Shown: positions 1 through 8,339, counted from the first letter of the stretch. The stretch is 64,000 nt of DNA from an uncultured Dehalococcoidia bacterium (GCA_951813535.1 OX638345.1:3650608-3714607), one strand, 5' to 3'. Notes: a model not told the origin generated them from the letters alone. Numbers and translations: made by a program.

Positions 1-1195
1 GAACGCCCTGGGACAGATCGGCCGTGACGAATTCGGGATGCAGCGGGTGGCGTTCTCCCGTCAGGACGTGGCCGGCCGCGACTACGTCAGCACCCTGATG
101 CGCGGCGCCGGCATGTCCGTGCGCATCGACCCGGCCGGCAACATCATCGGCCGTGTGGAAGGAACCGACCCGGGCGTGCCCGCCATCGTGCTCGGATCCC
201 ACACCGATACGGTGCCCAGCGGAGGCGCGTATGACGGCGCGCTGGGCGTCATCGCGGCCATCGAGGTGGTGGAAGCACTGCGGGACGCCGGACACACGCC
301 GCGGCATCCCATCGAGGTGATGGTGTTCACCAACGAGGAGGGCACCAGCTTCCACCGCTGGCTCCTGGGCAGCCGCGCCGTGGCGGGTCTGTGGGAGCCG
401 GAGGACTTCGCTGCCCTGGACGATGATGGAGTGACCCTGACCGATACCCTGCCCAACATCGGCGGCAACATGTCCCGAGTCGAGGCGGCGCGCCGCCGGC
501 CCGAGGAGTTCGCCTGCTACTTTGAACTGCACATCGAGCAGGGTCCGACCCTGCACCGGGGCGGCTTTCCCATCGGAGTGGTAACCGGGATCACCGGGCG
601 CTCGGTGTACCACGTGGACATCGTGGGCGAGGCCAACCATGCCGGCACCACGCCCATGGCGCTGCGACGGGACGCCATGTCGGCGGCGGCGCAGATCGCC
701 CTGGCCGTGCGGCGCATCGCGGGCGAGATGGAGGTGTGCCGGGTTGGTACGGTGGGGTCGATGGACGTGCATCCCAACGCGGGCAACGTGATCCCGGGCC
801 GGGTGCAGATGGGTGTGGAGTTTCGGGATGAGCGGATGGAATCGCTGGCCGCCGCCGAGGTGGAATTGCGCCGGACTGCTGAGGAAGTGGGCCACGCCGA
901 GCAGGTGGCAATCGCCGTGACGGCCCAGCGCAACACGCCGTCGGTGCCCATTTCGGGGAACATGCAGCAGCTGGTCGCGGACGCATCGGAGATGGCGGGC
1001 CTCGAGCACGTCAGCCTGCCCAGCGGAGCCGGCCATGACGCCCAGGCGATTGCGGCGATAACGCCGGCGGCCATGGTGTTCGTGCCCAGCGTGGGCGGCA
1101 TCAGCCACGCGCCGGCAGAATTCAGCACGCCCGAAGACTGCGCCAACGGAGCCCAGGTACTGCTGAACGCGGTGCTGCTGGCTGACGAACGATAG
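1..1195 (+). CDS. Zn-dependent hydrolase, M20 hydantoinase/carbamoylase family (5' partial)
   Basis: The frame is already open at base 2 (reads NALGQIGRDEFG before the first internal Met), so the gene starts left of the window. The family removes N-carbamoyl or allantoate-type groups with two metal ions. Visible signatures are GSHTDTVPSGGAYDG (first metal His and bridging Asp), TNEEGTSF (catalytic Glu pair), HIEQGP (metal His region) and a C-terminal GAGHDAQ with SHAPAEF. These match allantoate amidohydrolase, N-carbamoyl-amino-acid hydrolase and ureidoglycolate hydrolase alike; substrate cannot be chosen from sequence alone. It was probably about 400 residues long. Likely cytoplasmic, role in nitrogen salvage or catabolism of ureides. 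Confidence 0.9.
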   Translation, partial: NALGQIGRDEFGMQRVAFSRQDVAGRDYVSTLMRGAGMSVRIDPAGNIIGRVEGTDPGVPAIVLGSHTDTVPSGGAYDGALGVIAAIEVVEALRDAGHTPRHPIEVMVFTNEEGTSFHRWLLGSRAVAGLWEPEDFAALDDDGVTLTDTLPNIGGNMSRVEAARRRPEEFACYFELHIEQGPTLHRGGFPIGVVTGITGRSVYHVDIVGEANHAGTTPMALRRDAMSAAAQIALAVRRIAGEMEVCRVGTVGSMDVHPNAGNVIPGRVQMGVEFRDERMESLAAAEVELRRTAEEVGHAEQVAIAVTAQRNTPSVPISGNMQQLVADASEMAGLEHVSLPSGAGHDAQAIAAITPAAMVFVPSVGGISHAPAEFSTPEDCANGAQVLLNAVLLADER

Positions 1196-1276
1196 ACCTC
1201 TGCCCAGGGATGTCCGGCGAGGTCAGCAAAGTGGAGGACGGCAGCATTCGCCCTATGACCAACGGCGAGGGGATAT

Positions 1277-1960
1277 ATGGGGCCTTCGGGAATTGACGCG
1301 TTGTTCCCCGGCGGGTTGAGCGTGGACGAGGCGTTGCGGGTTTTGGGACCCGTGGCCGTGTACGCGCTGGGCATGGCGATTTATGCCGTGTTTATTTTCA
1401 GGTTTTACCGGTTCATCGCCGCGCGGGACATGTTCAACCTGGACTTTTCGAAGCACGACAACTCGAGCATTCCCGTGCTGCGGGACCTGCTGCACCTCAT
1501 CGGGTATGTCGCCAAGTATGTCATCCTGTTTCCGGCCTTCGCGTTTTTCTGGTTTGCGGTGCTGACCCTCATGCTGTCTTTCCTGTCGGAAGGGCGGGGC
1601 ATGTCGAACATACTCCTGATTGCGCTGGCCACCGTCAGCACCATTCGCGCGTGCGCGTACTACGACGAGGACCTGTCCCGCGACCTGGCGAAGATCCTGC
1701 CCTTTGCGGTGCTGGCGATCTTCCTTATCGACACATCGTTCTTCGACGTGGCAGCGTCACTGGAGGTTTTGAGGCAGGCACGCGGTCTCTCGGAGACAAT
1801 CTTCTACTACCTGTTGTTCCTGGTGGTCCTGGAGTTCGGGCTGCGCTTCGTCTACGGAATGTTCCGGGCGGTGTTCCCGGCCAGGAAAGAGGAGACCCGA
1901 GGTCGTCCGGAAGACGGCGCTCGTGACCCAGCGGAAGCGCCGGCTGCGACGGACAACTGA
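1277..1960 (+). CDS. Hypothetical multi-pass membrane protein
   Basis: 227 residues, not recognised as any named family. The start follows a GAGGGG Shine-Dalgarno. About four to five hydrophobic segments can be seen: near residues 15-40 (VLGPVAVYALGMAIYAVFIF), 70-95, 110-125, 138-155 and 172-195. The C-terminal 30 residues are charged and hydrophilic (EETRGRPEDGARD...). No signal peptide or catalytic motif is evident. It stands alone between the amidohydrolase and the CoxG-like gene, in the same direction but with gaps on both sides, so an operon is not proven. Inner-membrane location is the only inference I would make. Confidence 0.7.
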   Translation: MGPSGIDALFPGGLSVDEALRVLGPVAVYALGMAIYAVFIFRFYRFIAARDMFNLDFSKHDNSSIPVLRDLLHLIGYVAKYVILFPAFAFFWFAVLTLMLSFLSEGRGMSNILLIALATVSTIRACAYYDEDLSRDLAKILPFAVLAIFLIDTSFFDVAASLEVLRQARGLSETIFYYLLFLVVLEFGLRFVYGMFRAVFPARKEETRGRPEDGARDPAEAPAATDN

Positions 1961-2011
1961 CCCTACCCGTTTGTCGGGCAATGCTGGTCAGTGTGAAGAT
2001 GTTACGCCTGC

Positions 2012-2017
2012 TATAAT
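2012..2017 (+). promoter_or_regulatory. -10 box TATAAT directly before the CoxG-like gene (leaderless promoter candidate)
   Basis: A perfect TATAAT ends nine bases before the ATG at 2027 and there is no Shine-Dalgarno between them. Transcription would begin at or next to the start codon, giving a leaderless mRNA. No convincing -35 hexamer is seen. Confidence 0.5.
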
Positions 2018-2026
2018 CGGCGCGCT

Positions 2027-2461
2027 ATGGAACTTTCCGCCGACTACCATTTCGACAAGGAACCGCAGGCCGTCTGGGACGCGCTGATGAACCCCGACGT
2101 GCTGGCCGGCTGCATCCCCGGATGCCGCGGCATCGAGCCGGACGGGCCGGACCGCTACCGGGCCAGCGCGACGGTCCGGGTGGGGCCAATCAGTGGGAAC
2201 TTCACGGCCACGGTGGCACTGTCGGAGCTCAACCCGCCCCATTCCTACACGATGGCCATCGAGGGTTCCGGAAACCTGGGCTTCGCCAGCGGCGTGTCCA
2301 GCGTCACCCTGACGCCCGCCGCGGGTGGCGGAACCGACCTGCACGTGGACACCGACGGACAGGTGGGCGGGTCGGTGGCTCGGGTCGGCCAGCGCATGAT
2401 GGGCTCCGTGGCCAAGGGGATGATGGACCGTTTCTTCGGCTGCCTGGCCGAATCAGCATGA
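2027..2461 (+). CDS. CoxG-like SRPBCC family protein (CO dehydrogenase subunit G family)
   Basis: 144 residues with the START/SRPBCC-type fold expected for the CoxG family. The N-terminus has the family pattern (AVWDALMNPDVLAGCIPGC), followed by the beta-rich core (RVGPISGNFTATVALSE) and the closing helix (ARVGQRMMGSVAKGMMDRFF). Family members bind hydrophobic ligands or recruit CO dehydrogenase-type molybdoenzymes to the membrane; no coxSML genes are in this window, so the partner is unknown. The usual longer, membrane-binding C-terminal tail of CoxG is missing here. The gene has a -10 box immediately upstream and probably a leaderless transcript. Confidence 0.85.
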   Translation: MELSADYHFDKEPQAVWDALMNPDVLAGCIPGCRGIEPDGPDRYRASATVRVGPISGNFTATVALSELNPPHSYTMAIEGSGNLGFASGVSSVTLTPAAGGGTDLHVDTDGQVGGSVARVGQRMMGSVAKGMMDRFFGCLAESA

Positions 2462-2585
2462 GGCTGGCCCGCGATACCGGAGGCATCATGATATGCAGGA
2501 TGCACGGTTCCGTTCGGTTTCAGAGGTTGGACTGAGGCTGGCACCTCATCACTCAAAAGCAGACGGAACCCATGCGAGGTTGTTA

Positions 2586-3251
2586 ATGGCCAAAAGAGGG
2601 AAAACCACTAAAAATCAAAGGAACTCGCTGATGGAGCGGGATGGTGGTTTGTGTGGTATCCATCTTGGTGGTTGCGGTCAACCTATACTGGGACAGTGTG
2701 AAAAAGACGAGATTGTACCTTTGGGTTTGATCGAGAAGATCTCTCCTCCACAACTCATAGCGTACAGAAAATTGTGGAATTGCCAGCCAATGCACCCCGA
2801 GTGCAATAGGCGCAAGGATGACAGGTTGTTTGGACGCCGGTTGACCCCACTGGAACAGTCCACCCTAATTGGGTCTAATGCGCCGGATGATTGGCCTCGA
2901 TTCCAATGCCAATGCCATTACCTACAGATGCTCGACAACAACCTGTGTGTTTGCACGTTGGCTCCCTTGGAAGTGGGCGAGCATTTGCTGTACCCTGAAA
3001 TTGTGCGAGATTACGAGGGCAATCGGCAGGATGCAATCATGATCGTTGGTCGATGGAAGGGCGAGGGTGACCAGTTGCAATGGGGCTATGATCGCCGCAG
3101 GGGCAAAGGGTACGCGTTGTCTTCGTTTTCTTCCGGACGAGTGCCAGGATTCAATATCATGGAACGCCAGCGAGTAGGATTACCCACGCCGGCTTACATC
3201 TACGTCGATGAGCATGGCAACGTACCTTGGGCATCAGTTCAATTGAATTGA
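2586..3251 (+). CDS. HNH-nuclease-like protein with a degenerate active site
   Basis: 221 residues from an ATG at 2586 that follows a GAGG Shine-Dalgarno; an upstream in-frame start at 2493 is less likely. Residues about 13-75 look like an HNH domain: CGIHLGGCGQPI corresponds to the first zinc-knuckle pair, and NCQPMHPECNRRKDDR to the N plus the second knuckle and final helix. The usual DHI.P strand reads KDEIVPL, so the first histidine (the general base in HNH enzymes) is absent. The C-terminal half contains no recognised domain. The gene is visibly lower in GC than its neighbours, with codons such as AAA, ATT and TTG frequent, which suggests recent acquisition. Could be an inactive or divergent nuclease. 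Confidence 0.6.
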   Translation: MAKRGKTTKNQRNSLMERDGGLCGIHLGGCGQPILGQCEKDEIVPLGLIEKISPPQLIAYRKLWNCQPMHPECNRRKDDRLFGRRLTPLEQSTLIGSNAPDDWPRFQCQCHYLQMLDNNLCVCTLAPLEVGEHLLYPEIVRDYEGNRQDAIMIVGRWKGEGDQLQWGYDRRRGKGYALSSFSSGRVPGFNIMERQRVGLPTPAYIYVDEHGNVPWASVQLN

Positions 3252-3427
3252 TGCGGAGATCCGCCCGTGTTCCGGAGATCCTGTGACTCACGCTCGGGCC
3301 ACCTCCTCAATAAAGCAAAACCCTGCATACAGGATGGTATGGATTTTCGAGATGGTCCATCCCAACATCCAAGAATGCCTGAATTCTAGTGAACCTGTCT
3401 CTGTCGCACTCCTTCACGGGAGGAATT

Positions 3428-4099
3428 ATGCCTTTCGCCGACGAACTGCGCGCCAAGTATCACGACCAGTGGGAGGCGATGGTGACACATCCCTTCGTGC
3501 TGGAGATGGGCGACGGGAGCCTGGACATCGCCAAGTTCCGCAGCTACTTCCGGCAGGACTACGTCTTCTGCAAGGACCTGGTGAAGCTGACGTCCATCGC
3601 CATTGCCAGGGCCGCGCCGGACTACGACGCGGGGAAGATACTCAACGGGTTCCTCTCCAACTTCCTGTCTGCCGAGAACGACCTGTTCCTCAACGGCTTC
3701 CACGACCTGGGCGTCACGGCGGAACAGTACCTGGAGACCGAGGCCAACCCGGTGACCCAGGGCTTCGGAGACTTCATGGTGCGCACGGCGCTGGAGGGCG
3801 ACTTCGACGACCTCATCGCCCTGTTCTACGTAACGGAAGGGACGTACCTGGACTGGGCGGAGCGGCTGATCAACGCCGGAGCGCAGCCCAACAACGCCGT
3901 CTACCAGGGTTGGATCGACATCCACAGCCCCGCCGTGCTGGGCGACGTGGTGGCCTGGTTCACGGAGCGTCTGAACGACGCCGGCGATCAGGCCAGCGCG
4001 ACGAAGCGGGCGAACCTGGAGCGCATCTTCCGCACCACGCTGCGCTACGAGTACCAGTTCTGGGAAGCGTGCTACCACGGGCGGGACTGGCCAAGCTGA
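3428..4099 (+). CDS. tenA: TenA/thiaminase II family protein
   Basis: 223 residues, a usual length for TenA. The start at 3428 follows GGGAGG with good spacing; a start 13 codons upstream has no ribosome site. TenA enzymes hydrolyse aminopyrimidine breakdown products of thiamine so HMP can be salvaged. Family features: HPFVLEMGDGSL near residues 20-31, FRQDYVFCKDL (ligand-binding Asp/Tyr), and the terminal RYEYQFWEACYHGRDW. The catalytic Cys found in the helix of Bacillus-type TenA is not obvious; the matching stretch reads IALFYVTEGTYLDWAE, which may place the protein in the Cys-less TenA_E branch. No TPP riboswitch was seen upstream and no thi genes are adjacent. Confidence 0.8.
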   Translation: MPFADELRAKYHDQWEAMVTHPFVLEMGDGSLDIAKFRSYFRQDYVFCKDLVKLTSIAIARAAPDYDAGKILNGFLSNFLSAENDLFLNGFHDLGVTAEQYLETEANPVTQGFGDFMVRTALEGDFDDLIALFYVTEGTYLDWAERLINAGAQPNNAVYQGWIDIHSPAVLGDVVAWFTERLNDAGDQASATKRANLERIFRTTLRYEYQFWEACYHGRDWPS

Positions 4100-4156
4100 T
4101 AAAATCATTAGAGTGAGCACGTTCCGGACTATGATCCGGCCCCATAGGTGAATACG

Positions 4157-4388
4157 ATGGCTATGAAATATGAGCCCGAGCCATCAACCGCGCACCTCGT
4201 TTTGAAAAGCGAACTGCAAGCCTATGAACGATTACGTGCTGATTTGGAAGCCAAGTACACCGATGAATCGGGTAGTTGTGCACGGCGATGAACTGGTCGG
4301 CGTGTATCTGGACTGCAAGGAGGCTGCGCGCGAAGCCGGCCAACGCTTCGGTCGAGGGCCGTACCTCATTCGGCAGGTAGCCCCTACT
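4157..4388 (+). pseudogene. DUF5678-type small protein, frameshifted and cut by an IS element
   Basis: Two overlapping frames together give one small protein of the DUF5678 type. Frame 1 from the ATG at 4157 supplies the N-terminal helix (LKSELQAYERLRADLEAKYTDE) and stops at 4291. The rest of the family pattern (RVVVHGDELVGVY, then EAAREAGQRFGRGPYLIRQV) continues in the next frame from 4269. One extra base near 4268 explains the shift. The reading frame then runs into the IS5-family element at 4389, removing the normal C-terminus. Function of DUF5678 proteins is unknown; they are small and common in Chloroflexota and some other phyla. The family name is from memory of its sequence pattern. 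Confidence 0.65.
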
Positions 4389-4399
4389 AAGAAACTATC

Positions 4400-5247
4400 T
4401 CAAAACAGCAGTTGCCACTGCCGGCGATACCAGAGTAATGCGCAGGCCAGTTGCAGCAGTCCCAGATAGTTCGATGCTTTCTTGTCGTAGCGCACCAGTA
4501 TTCCCCGGCACTTGGACAGCCAGCCCAGCGTCCGTTCGACCATCCACCGTCGCGCCGGATAGCGTTTCCGACCGTCGGACGTCAGCTTTTCCTCGCCAAT
4601 GCGCCGGATGTGCGGAACATAGCCATCGTTCGCGACGGCCCTAGGACCGGTGGGATTGTCGTACCCGTTGTCCAGGCACAGGTTGGGGGCGTCGCCTCCA
4701 TAATCTGCGGGGCGCACTACCACGATGCGCTCCAGCGTTTCCGCCAACAACTTCGTATCATGCACGTTGGCTCGGGCCAGCACCACGCTCAACGGGCCGC
4801 CCAGTCCTTCGACCAGGATGCTGCCGACCAGGATGCTGCCGACCAGGATGTTGCGCTTGCTGCCCACCTTGCCCCGGTCCGTGGGGTTGGGGCCAACCGC
4901 ATCCCCCCAAAACGCGCTTTGCCCATGGCGCAGTCCGCCGCTTGCCATTCCCACTGCACGCCGCCCAACTCGGCGCAGTCCGCCGCGAATACCGTCCAGA
5001 TGCGCTGGAACACCCCGCGCTGGAAGGTGCGATGGATCGTGCTGTCATCCCCCAATTCCCTGGGCAAGTGGTTCCACTGGGACCCGCTGCGCAGCCGGAA
5101 GATGATGCCGTTGAGCATCAGCCGAGGGTCGGCCCGCTTCCGGCCAGAGGGCTTGGGCGGGTCCAGTTCCAGTATCACCGGGTGGATCTGCTCCCAAAGG
5201 TGATCGGGAACCTCCCAGATGGTTGCCAATGTCGCACCGTCCTCCAT
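4400..5247 (-). CDS. IS5-family DDE transposase made from two frames (candidate -1 frameshift)
   Basis: Frame 1 starts at the ATG at 5247 after a GGAGG site and covers the N-terminal DUF4096-like part (PDHLWEQIHPVI, SGSQWNHLPRELGD). Frame 2 continues from about 4908 to 4400 with the catalytic core: first Asp in WQAADCAMGK, second in LCLDNGYDN, Glu in WMVERTLGWLSK. The frames join at a run of six G on the coding strand (4903-4908), so a -1 slip would give about 282 residues, normal for the family. This may be programmed, as in some IS5 relatives, or a mutation. The core also contains a 15-base unit in three tandem copies (4811-4855, repeated ILVGS). Confidence 0.8.
4811..4855 (-). repeat. Three tandem 15-bp units inside the IS5 transposase
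   Basis: GACCAGGATGCTGCC occurs at 4811-4825 and 4826-4840, and a variant copy (two changes) at 4841-4855. In the transposase they encode repeated ILVGS after the first catalytic Asp. Length is a multiple of three, so the frame is preserved. Confidence 0.9.
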
Positions 5248-5372
5248 AGCCCACCTCCACACGCTTTTGCCTTATCCTAACCCCTCAATCGCCGCCTGTT
5301 CACCTTTTGAGATAGTTTCTTGGTATCCGCAAACGCTTGGCGACCGGCTGACTAGGGGACATGTAAAACGAA

Positions 5373-5401
5373 CAGCCCCTCTCATCATTGGAGAGGGGCT
5401 G
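5373..5401 (-). terminator. Rho-independent terminator of leuA
   Basis: CAGCCCCTCTC pairs with GAGAGGGGCTG (11 bp stem, 7-base loop) 23 bases beyond the leuA stop. On the minus strand it is followed by TTCGTTTT. It closes the ilvB-ilvN-ilvC-leuA run. Confidence 0.85.
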
Positions 5402-5424
5402 CATTTTCTACCCGATGTGCTGGG

Positions 5425-6984
5425 TTAGTCCGGCGTTGTTCCCACCGCCGGCAGTTCTGCCTCTTCGTCGGCGGCCAGCATCCGGTTCATGGCGCTCAGG
5501 TAGGCGTGCGCGCTGGCGACGATGATGTCGGTGTTGGCGCCGCGGCCGGAGAACATGCGGCCGTTATTCTCGATGCGGATCGACACCGAGCCCACCGAAT
5601 CGCGGCCTTCCGACACGGCCTGCACCTGGAAGTCGGAGATCCTGGCGGTGGCGCCAATGACCCGGTCGATGGCGCGGCAGACGGCGTCCACCGGACCGTT
5701 GCCCGTGGAGGCGTCGGTCTTGGCATTGCCGTCCGGCCCGATGAGCCGCACCGTCGCCGTGGGGATGTCCTTGTCGCCGCTGGTGAAGTGCACCGTCTCC
5801 AGGGCGTAGCTGATGGGCTCCGACGCCGTCCGGTTCTCCTCGTCCATGAGGATTTCCAGGTCGCGGTCGGTCACCTCGTTCTTCTTGTCGGCCAGCTCTA
5901 CGAAGCGCTCGTAAACGCCGGTCACTTCCTCGCGGGTCAGCGAGTAGCCCAACGCCTCGAGCCTGGCCTGCAGGCCGGCGCGGCCGCTGAGCTTGCCCAG
6001 GACGAGCTGGACGTCCGGCGGCAGGCCGACGCGCTCCGGCTGCATGACCTCGTAGGTGGAGCGGTCCTTCAGCACGCCGTCCTGGTGGATGCCCGAGGCG
6101 TGGCGGAAGGCGTTCTCGCCCACGATGGCCTTGTTGGCCTGCACGTTCATGCCGGTGATGCGGCTGACCAGGCGGCTGCTGGGGTAGATCTGCGTGGTGT
6201 CCACGTTCAGCTCAACGCCGAACAGGTCCTTGCGGGTGTCCAGCGCCATGATGATCTCTTCCAGCGAGGCGTTGCCGGCCCGCTCGCCGATGCCGTTGAT
6301 GCAGCCTTCCACCTGGCGCGCGCCCACTTCGATGGCGGCCAGGCTGTTGGACACGGCCAGGCCCAGGTCGTTGTGGCAGTGCACCGACAGGGTCACGTTC
6401 TCGATGCCCCGGACATTCTGCTGGATGTCTTTGAGCATCGTCTGGAAGTCTGACGGGATGGCGTACCCGACGGTGTCGGCGATGTTGATCGTGGTCGCGC
6501 CCATGCGGATAACTTCTTCCAGCATCCGGTACAGGTAGTCGGGGTTGGTGCGGGTGGCGTCCATGGGCGAGAACTCGACGTCCTCGCAGTAGCCCCTGGC
6601 CCGGGACACCATGTCCACGGCCATGGTCATCACGTCTTCACGATCCTTCCGCAGCTGGTGCATCTGGTGGATCTCCGAGGATGACAGGAATACGTGGATG
6701 CGGGGCTTCTCGGCGCTCTTGATCGCGCTCCACGCGGCGTCGACATCGCCGGCGACGGCCCGGGAGAGCGAGCAGATTATGGGACCATGAACGTCTTCGG
6801 CGATGCGCTGGACGGCCTGGAAATCACCGGGGGAACTGGCGGCGAAGCCGGCCTCGATGATGTCAACCTTCAGCCGGGCCAGCTGCCGGGCAATCTGAAT
6901 CTTTTCGTCGACCGTCATGCCGATGCCGGCCGACTGCTCGCCATCGCGCAGCGTCGTGTCCAAAAACTTTACTTGTGCAGCCAT
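5425..6984 (-). CDS. leuA: 2-isopropylmalate synthase
   Basis: 519 residues from the ATG at 6984, which follows AAGGA; the open frame extends 65 codons upstream but lacks homology there. The enzyme condenses acetyl-CoA with 2-oxoisovalerate, the first committed step to leucine. Visible signatures: LDTTLRDGEQSAG (residues 8-20, catalytic Arg/Asp), HCHNDLGLA near residue 200 (metal His pair), NGIGERAGNASLEE, and HASGIHQDGVLKD. The C-terminal third (from about residue 370) is the LeuA regulatory dimer domain with GNGPVDAVCRAID. It is last in a leftward run with ilvC, ilvN and ilvB and has its own strong terminator. Citramalate synthase is the main alternative, but neighbours favour leuA. Confidence 0.95.
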   Translation of the reverse strand: MAAQVKFLDTTLRDGEQSAGIGMTVDEKIQIARQLARLKVDIIEAGFAASSPGDFQAVQRIAEDVHGPIICSLSRAVAGDVDAAWSAIKSAEKPRIHVFLSSSEIHQMHQLRKDREDVMTMAVDMVSRARGYCEDVEFSPMDATRTNPDYLYRMLEEVIRMGATTINIADTVGYAIPSDFQTMLKDIQQNVRGIENVTLSVHCHNDLGLAVSNSLAAIEVGARQVEGCINGIGERAGNASLEEIIMALDTRKDLFGVELNVDTTQIYPSSRLVSRITGMNVQANKAIVGENAFRHASGIHQDGVLKDRSTYEVMQPERVGLPPDVQLVLGKLSGRAGLQARLEALGYSLTREEVTGVYERFVELADKKNEVTDRDLEILMDEENRTASEPISYALETVHFTSGDKDIPTATVRLIGPDGNAKTDASTGNGPVDAVCRAIDRVIGATARISDFQVQAVSEGRDSVGSVSIRIENNGRMFSGRGANTDIIVASAHAYLSAMNRMLAADEEAELPAVGTTPD

Positions 6985-7058
6985 TGGTTCCTTTCCCTCC
7001 ATGGGGTTGGGCGCCCATGATGTCCCTCGATTGGGATTGGGCGCGTCAGCGGTGATCG

Positions 7059-7172
7059 TTACGTCTTGCTTGTCGGGGAAAGGCTGGGCAGGCACACGCA
7101 GTCCACCACAGCCAGCCCCGCCAGGACCAGTCTGCGATGGTGAACTGCTCTGCACAGTACCTCCATGCCCAT
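7059..7172 (-). CDS. Small ORF before leuA, possible Leu/Val-rich leader peptide
   Basis: 37 codons, ATG at 7172 to TAA at 7059, too short for usual gene calling. The start is preceded by AGGAGGTGA, one of the best Shine-Dalgarno sites in the window, at short spacing. The peptide is rich in Leu and Val in its middle (RRLVLAGLAVVDCVCL). It ends 74 bases before the leuA start, between ilvC and leuA, the position expected for a translated leader that senses branched-chain aminoacyl-tRNA. No terminator-like hairpin with a T tract lies between it and leuA, so control would have to work on translation or by another fold. Alternatively this GTG-initiated site gives a longer LeuA N-terminus. Confidence 0.45.
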   Translation of the reverse strand: MGMEVLCRAVHHRRLVLAGLAVVDCVCLPSLSPTSKT

Positions 7173-7200
7173 GTGTCACCTCCTGCTATCTCTTGGCATT

Positions 7201-7310
7201 CGTCAGAATCAGGATTTTCAAGATTGAGGGATTTTCGGGATTACGTTCCCTACAATCCTGGAAATCTTAAAATCCGGTGAATCCTGATTCTGATGAAACC
7301 TTCGGAATGA
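7201..7310. repeat. Imperfect inverted repeat, dispersed family C ('GTCAGAATCAGGATTTTCAAGATT')
   Basis: The left arm (about 7203-7225) and the right arm (about 7265-7300, reading AATCCTGATTCTGATGA) are imperfect inverted copies. The left arm occurs again almost exactly at 52925-52960. It is AT-rich compared with its surroundings and lies between ilvC and the leuA leader ORF, suggesting a small non-autonomous mobile repeat. Confidence 0.6.
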
Positions 7311-7328
7311 CAGTCGAGTCTGGGGAAA

Positions 7329-8339
7329 TCACTCAATCTCCCGCGGGTTCATCCACGGCATCATCTCGCGCAGGCCCCGGCCCACCTCGTGGATCCGGCT
7401 GGTGCGCGCTTCCTGGCGCAGGCGCAGGAAGTTGTGGCGCCCTTCGTCGCACTCGGACATCCATTCCTGGGCGAAGGACCCGCTCTGGATGTCGTCCAGC
7501 ACGCGGTGCATGTTCTCGCGGACGTGGTCGTCCACCACCCGCGTGCCACGGGTCAGGTCGCCGTACTCGGCGGTGTCGCTGACCGAGTAGCGCATGTAGT
7601 TGAATCCGCCCTGCTGGATCAGGTCAACGATCATCTTGAGCTCGTGCAGGCACTCGAAGTACGCTATTTCGGGCGGATATCCGCGCTCGACCAGCGTCTC
7701 GAAGGCCAGGTTGATCAGGGCGGTAACGCCGCCGCAGAGCACCGACTGCTCGCCGAACAGGTCGCTCTCGGTCTCGTCCTTGAAGGTGGTCTCGAGCACG
7801 CCGGCGCGGGCGCAGCCGATACCGGCCGCGTAGGCCAGCCCGATGTTCTTGGCGTTGCCGGTGGCGTCCTGGTGAATCGCCAGCAGGCACGGCACGCCGA
7901 TGCCCTGCTCCACGAAGTGCTCACGCATCCGGTGGCCGGGCGCCTTGGGCGCGACCATCATCACGTCCACCGAGGGCGGCGGCACCACGAACTGGTAGTG
8001 GATGGTGAAGCCGTGGGCGAACATGAGGGCCTTGCCCGGTCCCAGGTTGGGCTCGATCTCGTCCCGGTACACGTCCTTCTGCACGTGGTCGGGGATGGCC
8101 ACCATCATGACGTCGGCCGCTTGGGCGACCTCGGCCACGCTGCCGACCTCCAGGCCGGCGTCGCGGGCGACCTGGCGGCTGGCGCTGCCCTCGTACAGGC
8201 CCACCATCACCTTGATCCCGCTGTCGTGCAGGTTCAACGCGTGGGCGTGTCCCTGGCTTCCGTAGCCGATCATCCCGACGGTCTTGCCATTCAGGAAGGA
8301 CATGTCGGCGTCTTTCTCGGTGTAAATGTTCACTGCCAT
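7329..8339 (-). CDS. ilvC: Ketol-acid reductoisomerase, class I
   Basis: 336 residues, the usual short class I length. It converts 2-acetolactate or 2-aceto-2-hydroxybutyrate to the dihydroxy acid with NADPH and Mg2+. The Rossmann fingerprint is [13 protein letters not shown] near residues 23-35. Metal and substrate residues appear in [22 protein letters not shown], and [10 protein letters not shown] (the paired Asp/Glu). The start ATG at 8339 follows GAAGGA at about ten bases. It is third in the leftward ilvB-ilvN-ilvC-leuA order, with a 138-base gap to ilvN that holds a dispersed palindromic repeat. Expression is likely governed by the T-box before ilvB. Confidence 0.97.
   Translation of the reverse strand: MAVNIYTEKDADMSFLNGKTVGMIGYGSQGHAHALNLHDSGIKVMVGLYEGSASRQVARDAGLEVGSVAEVAQAADVMMVAIPDHVQKDVYRDEIEPNLGPGKALMFAHGFTIHYQFVVPPPSVDVMMVAPKAPGHRMREHFVEQGIGVPCLLAIHQDATGNAKNIGLAYAAGIGCARAGVLETTFKDETESDLFGEQSVLCGGVTALINLAFETLVERGYPPEIAYFECLHELKMIVDLIQQGGFNYMRYSVSDTAEYGDLTRGTRVVDDHVRENMHRVLDDIQSGSFAQEWMSECDEGRHNFLRLRQEARTSRIHEVGRGLREMMPWMNPREIE

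Larger units (their letters stand above)
4389..5321 (-). mobile_element. IS5-family insertion sequence (about 933 bp)
   Basis: The element is bounded by perfect 17-base inverted repeats, AAGAAACTATCTCAAAA at 4389-4405 and its reverse complement at 5305-5321. It carries one transposase on the minus strand in two overlapping frames. No clear target-site duplication is visible with any choice of end within the repeat. It lies inside the DUF5678 gene. The perfect ends and intact second reading frame suggest a fairly recent insertion. The left repeat also contains the transposase stop codon (4400-4402). Confidence 0.9.

Noticed and set aside
3252-3427. TPP riboswitch before tenA
   Set aside because: Looked for the CTGAGA and ACCTGA-type conserved pieces in order; not found.
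3283-4116. 277-codon frame over tenA
   Set aside because: Overlaps TenA in another frame and has an Arg/Pro/Gly-rich low-complexity product.
5506-6453. 315-codon plus-strand frame over leuA
   Set aside because: Shadow of leuA; no ribosome site and no known domain.
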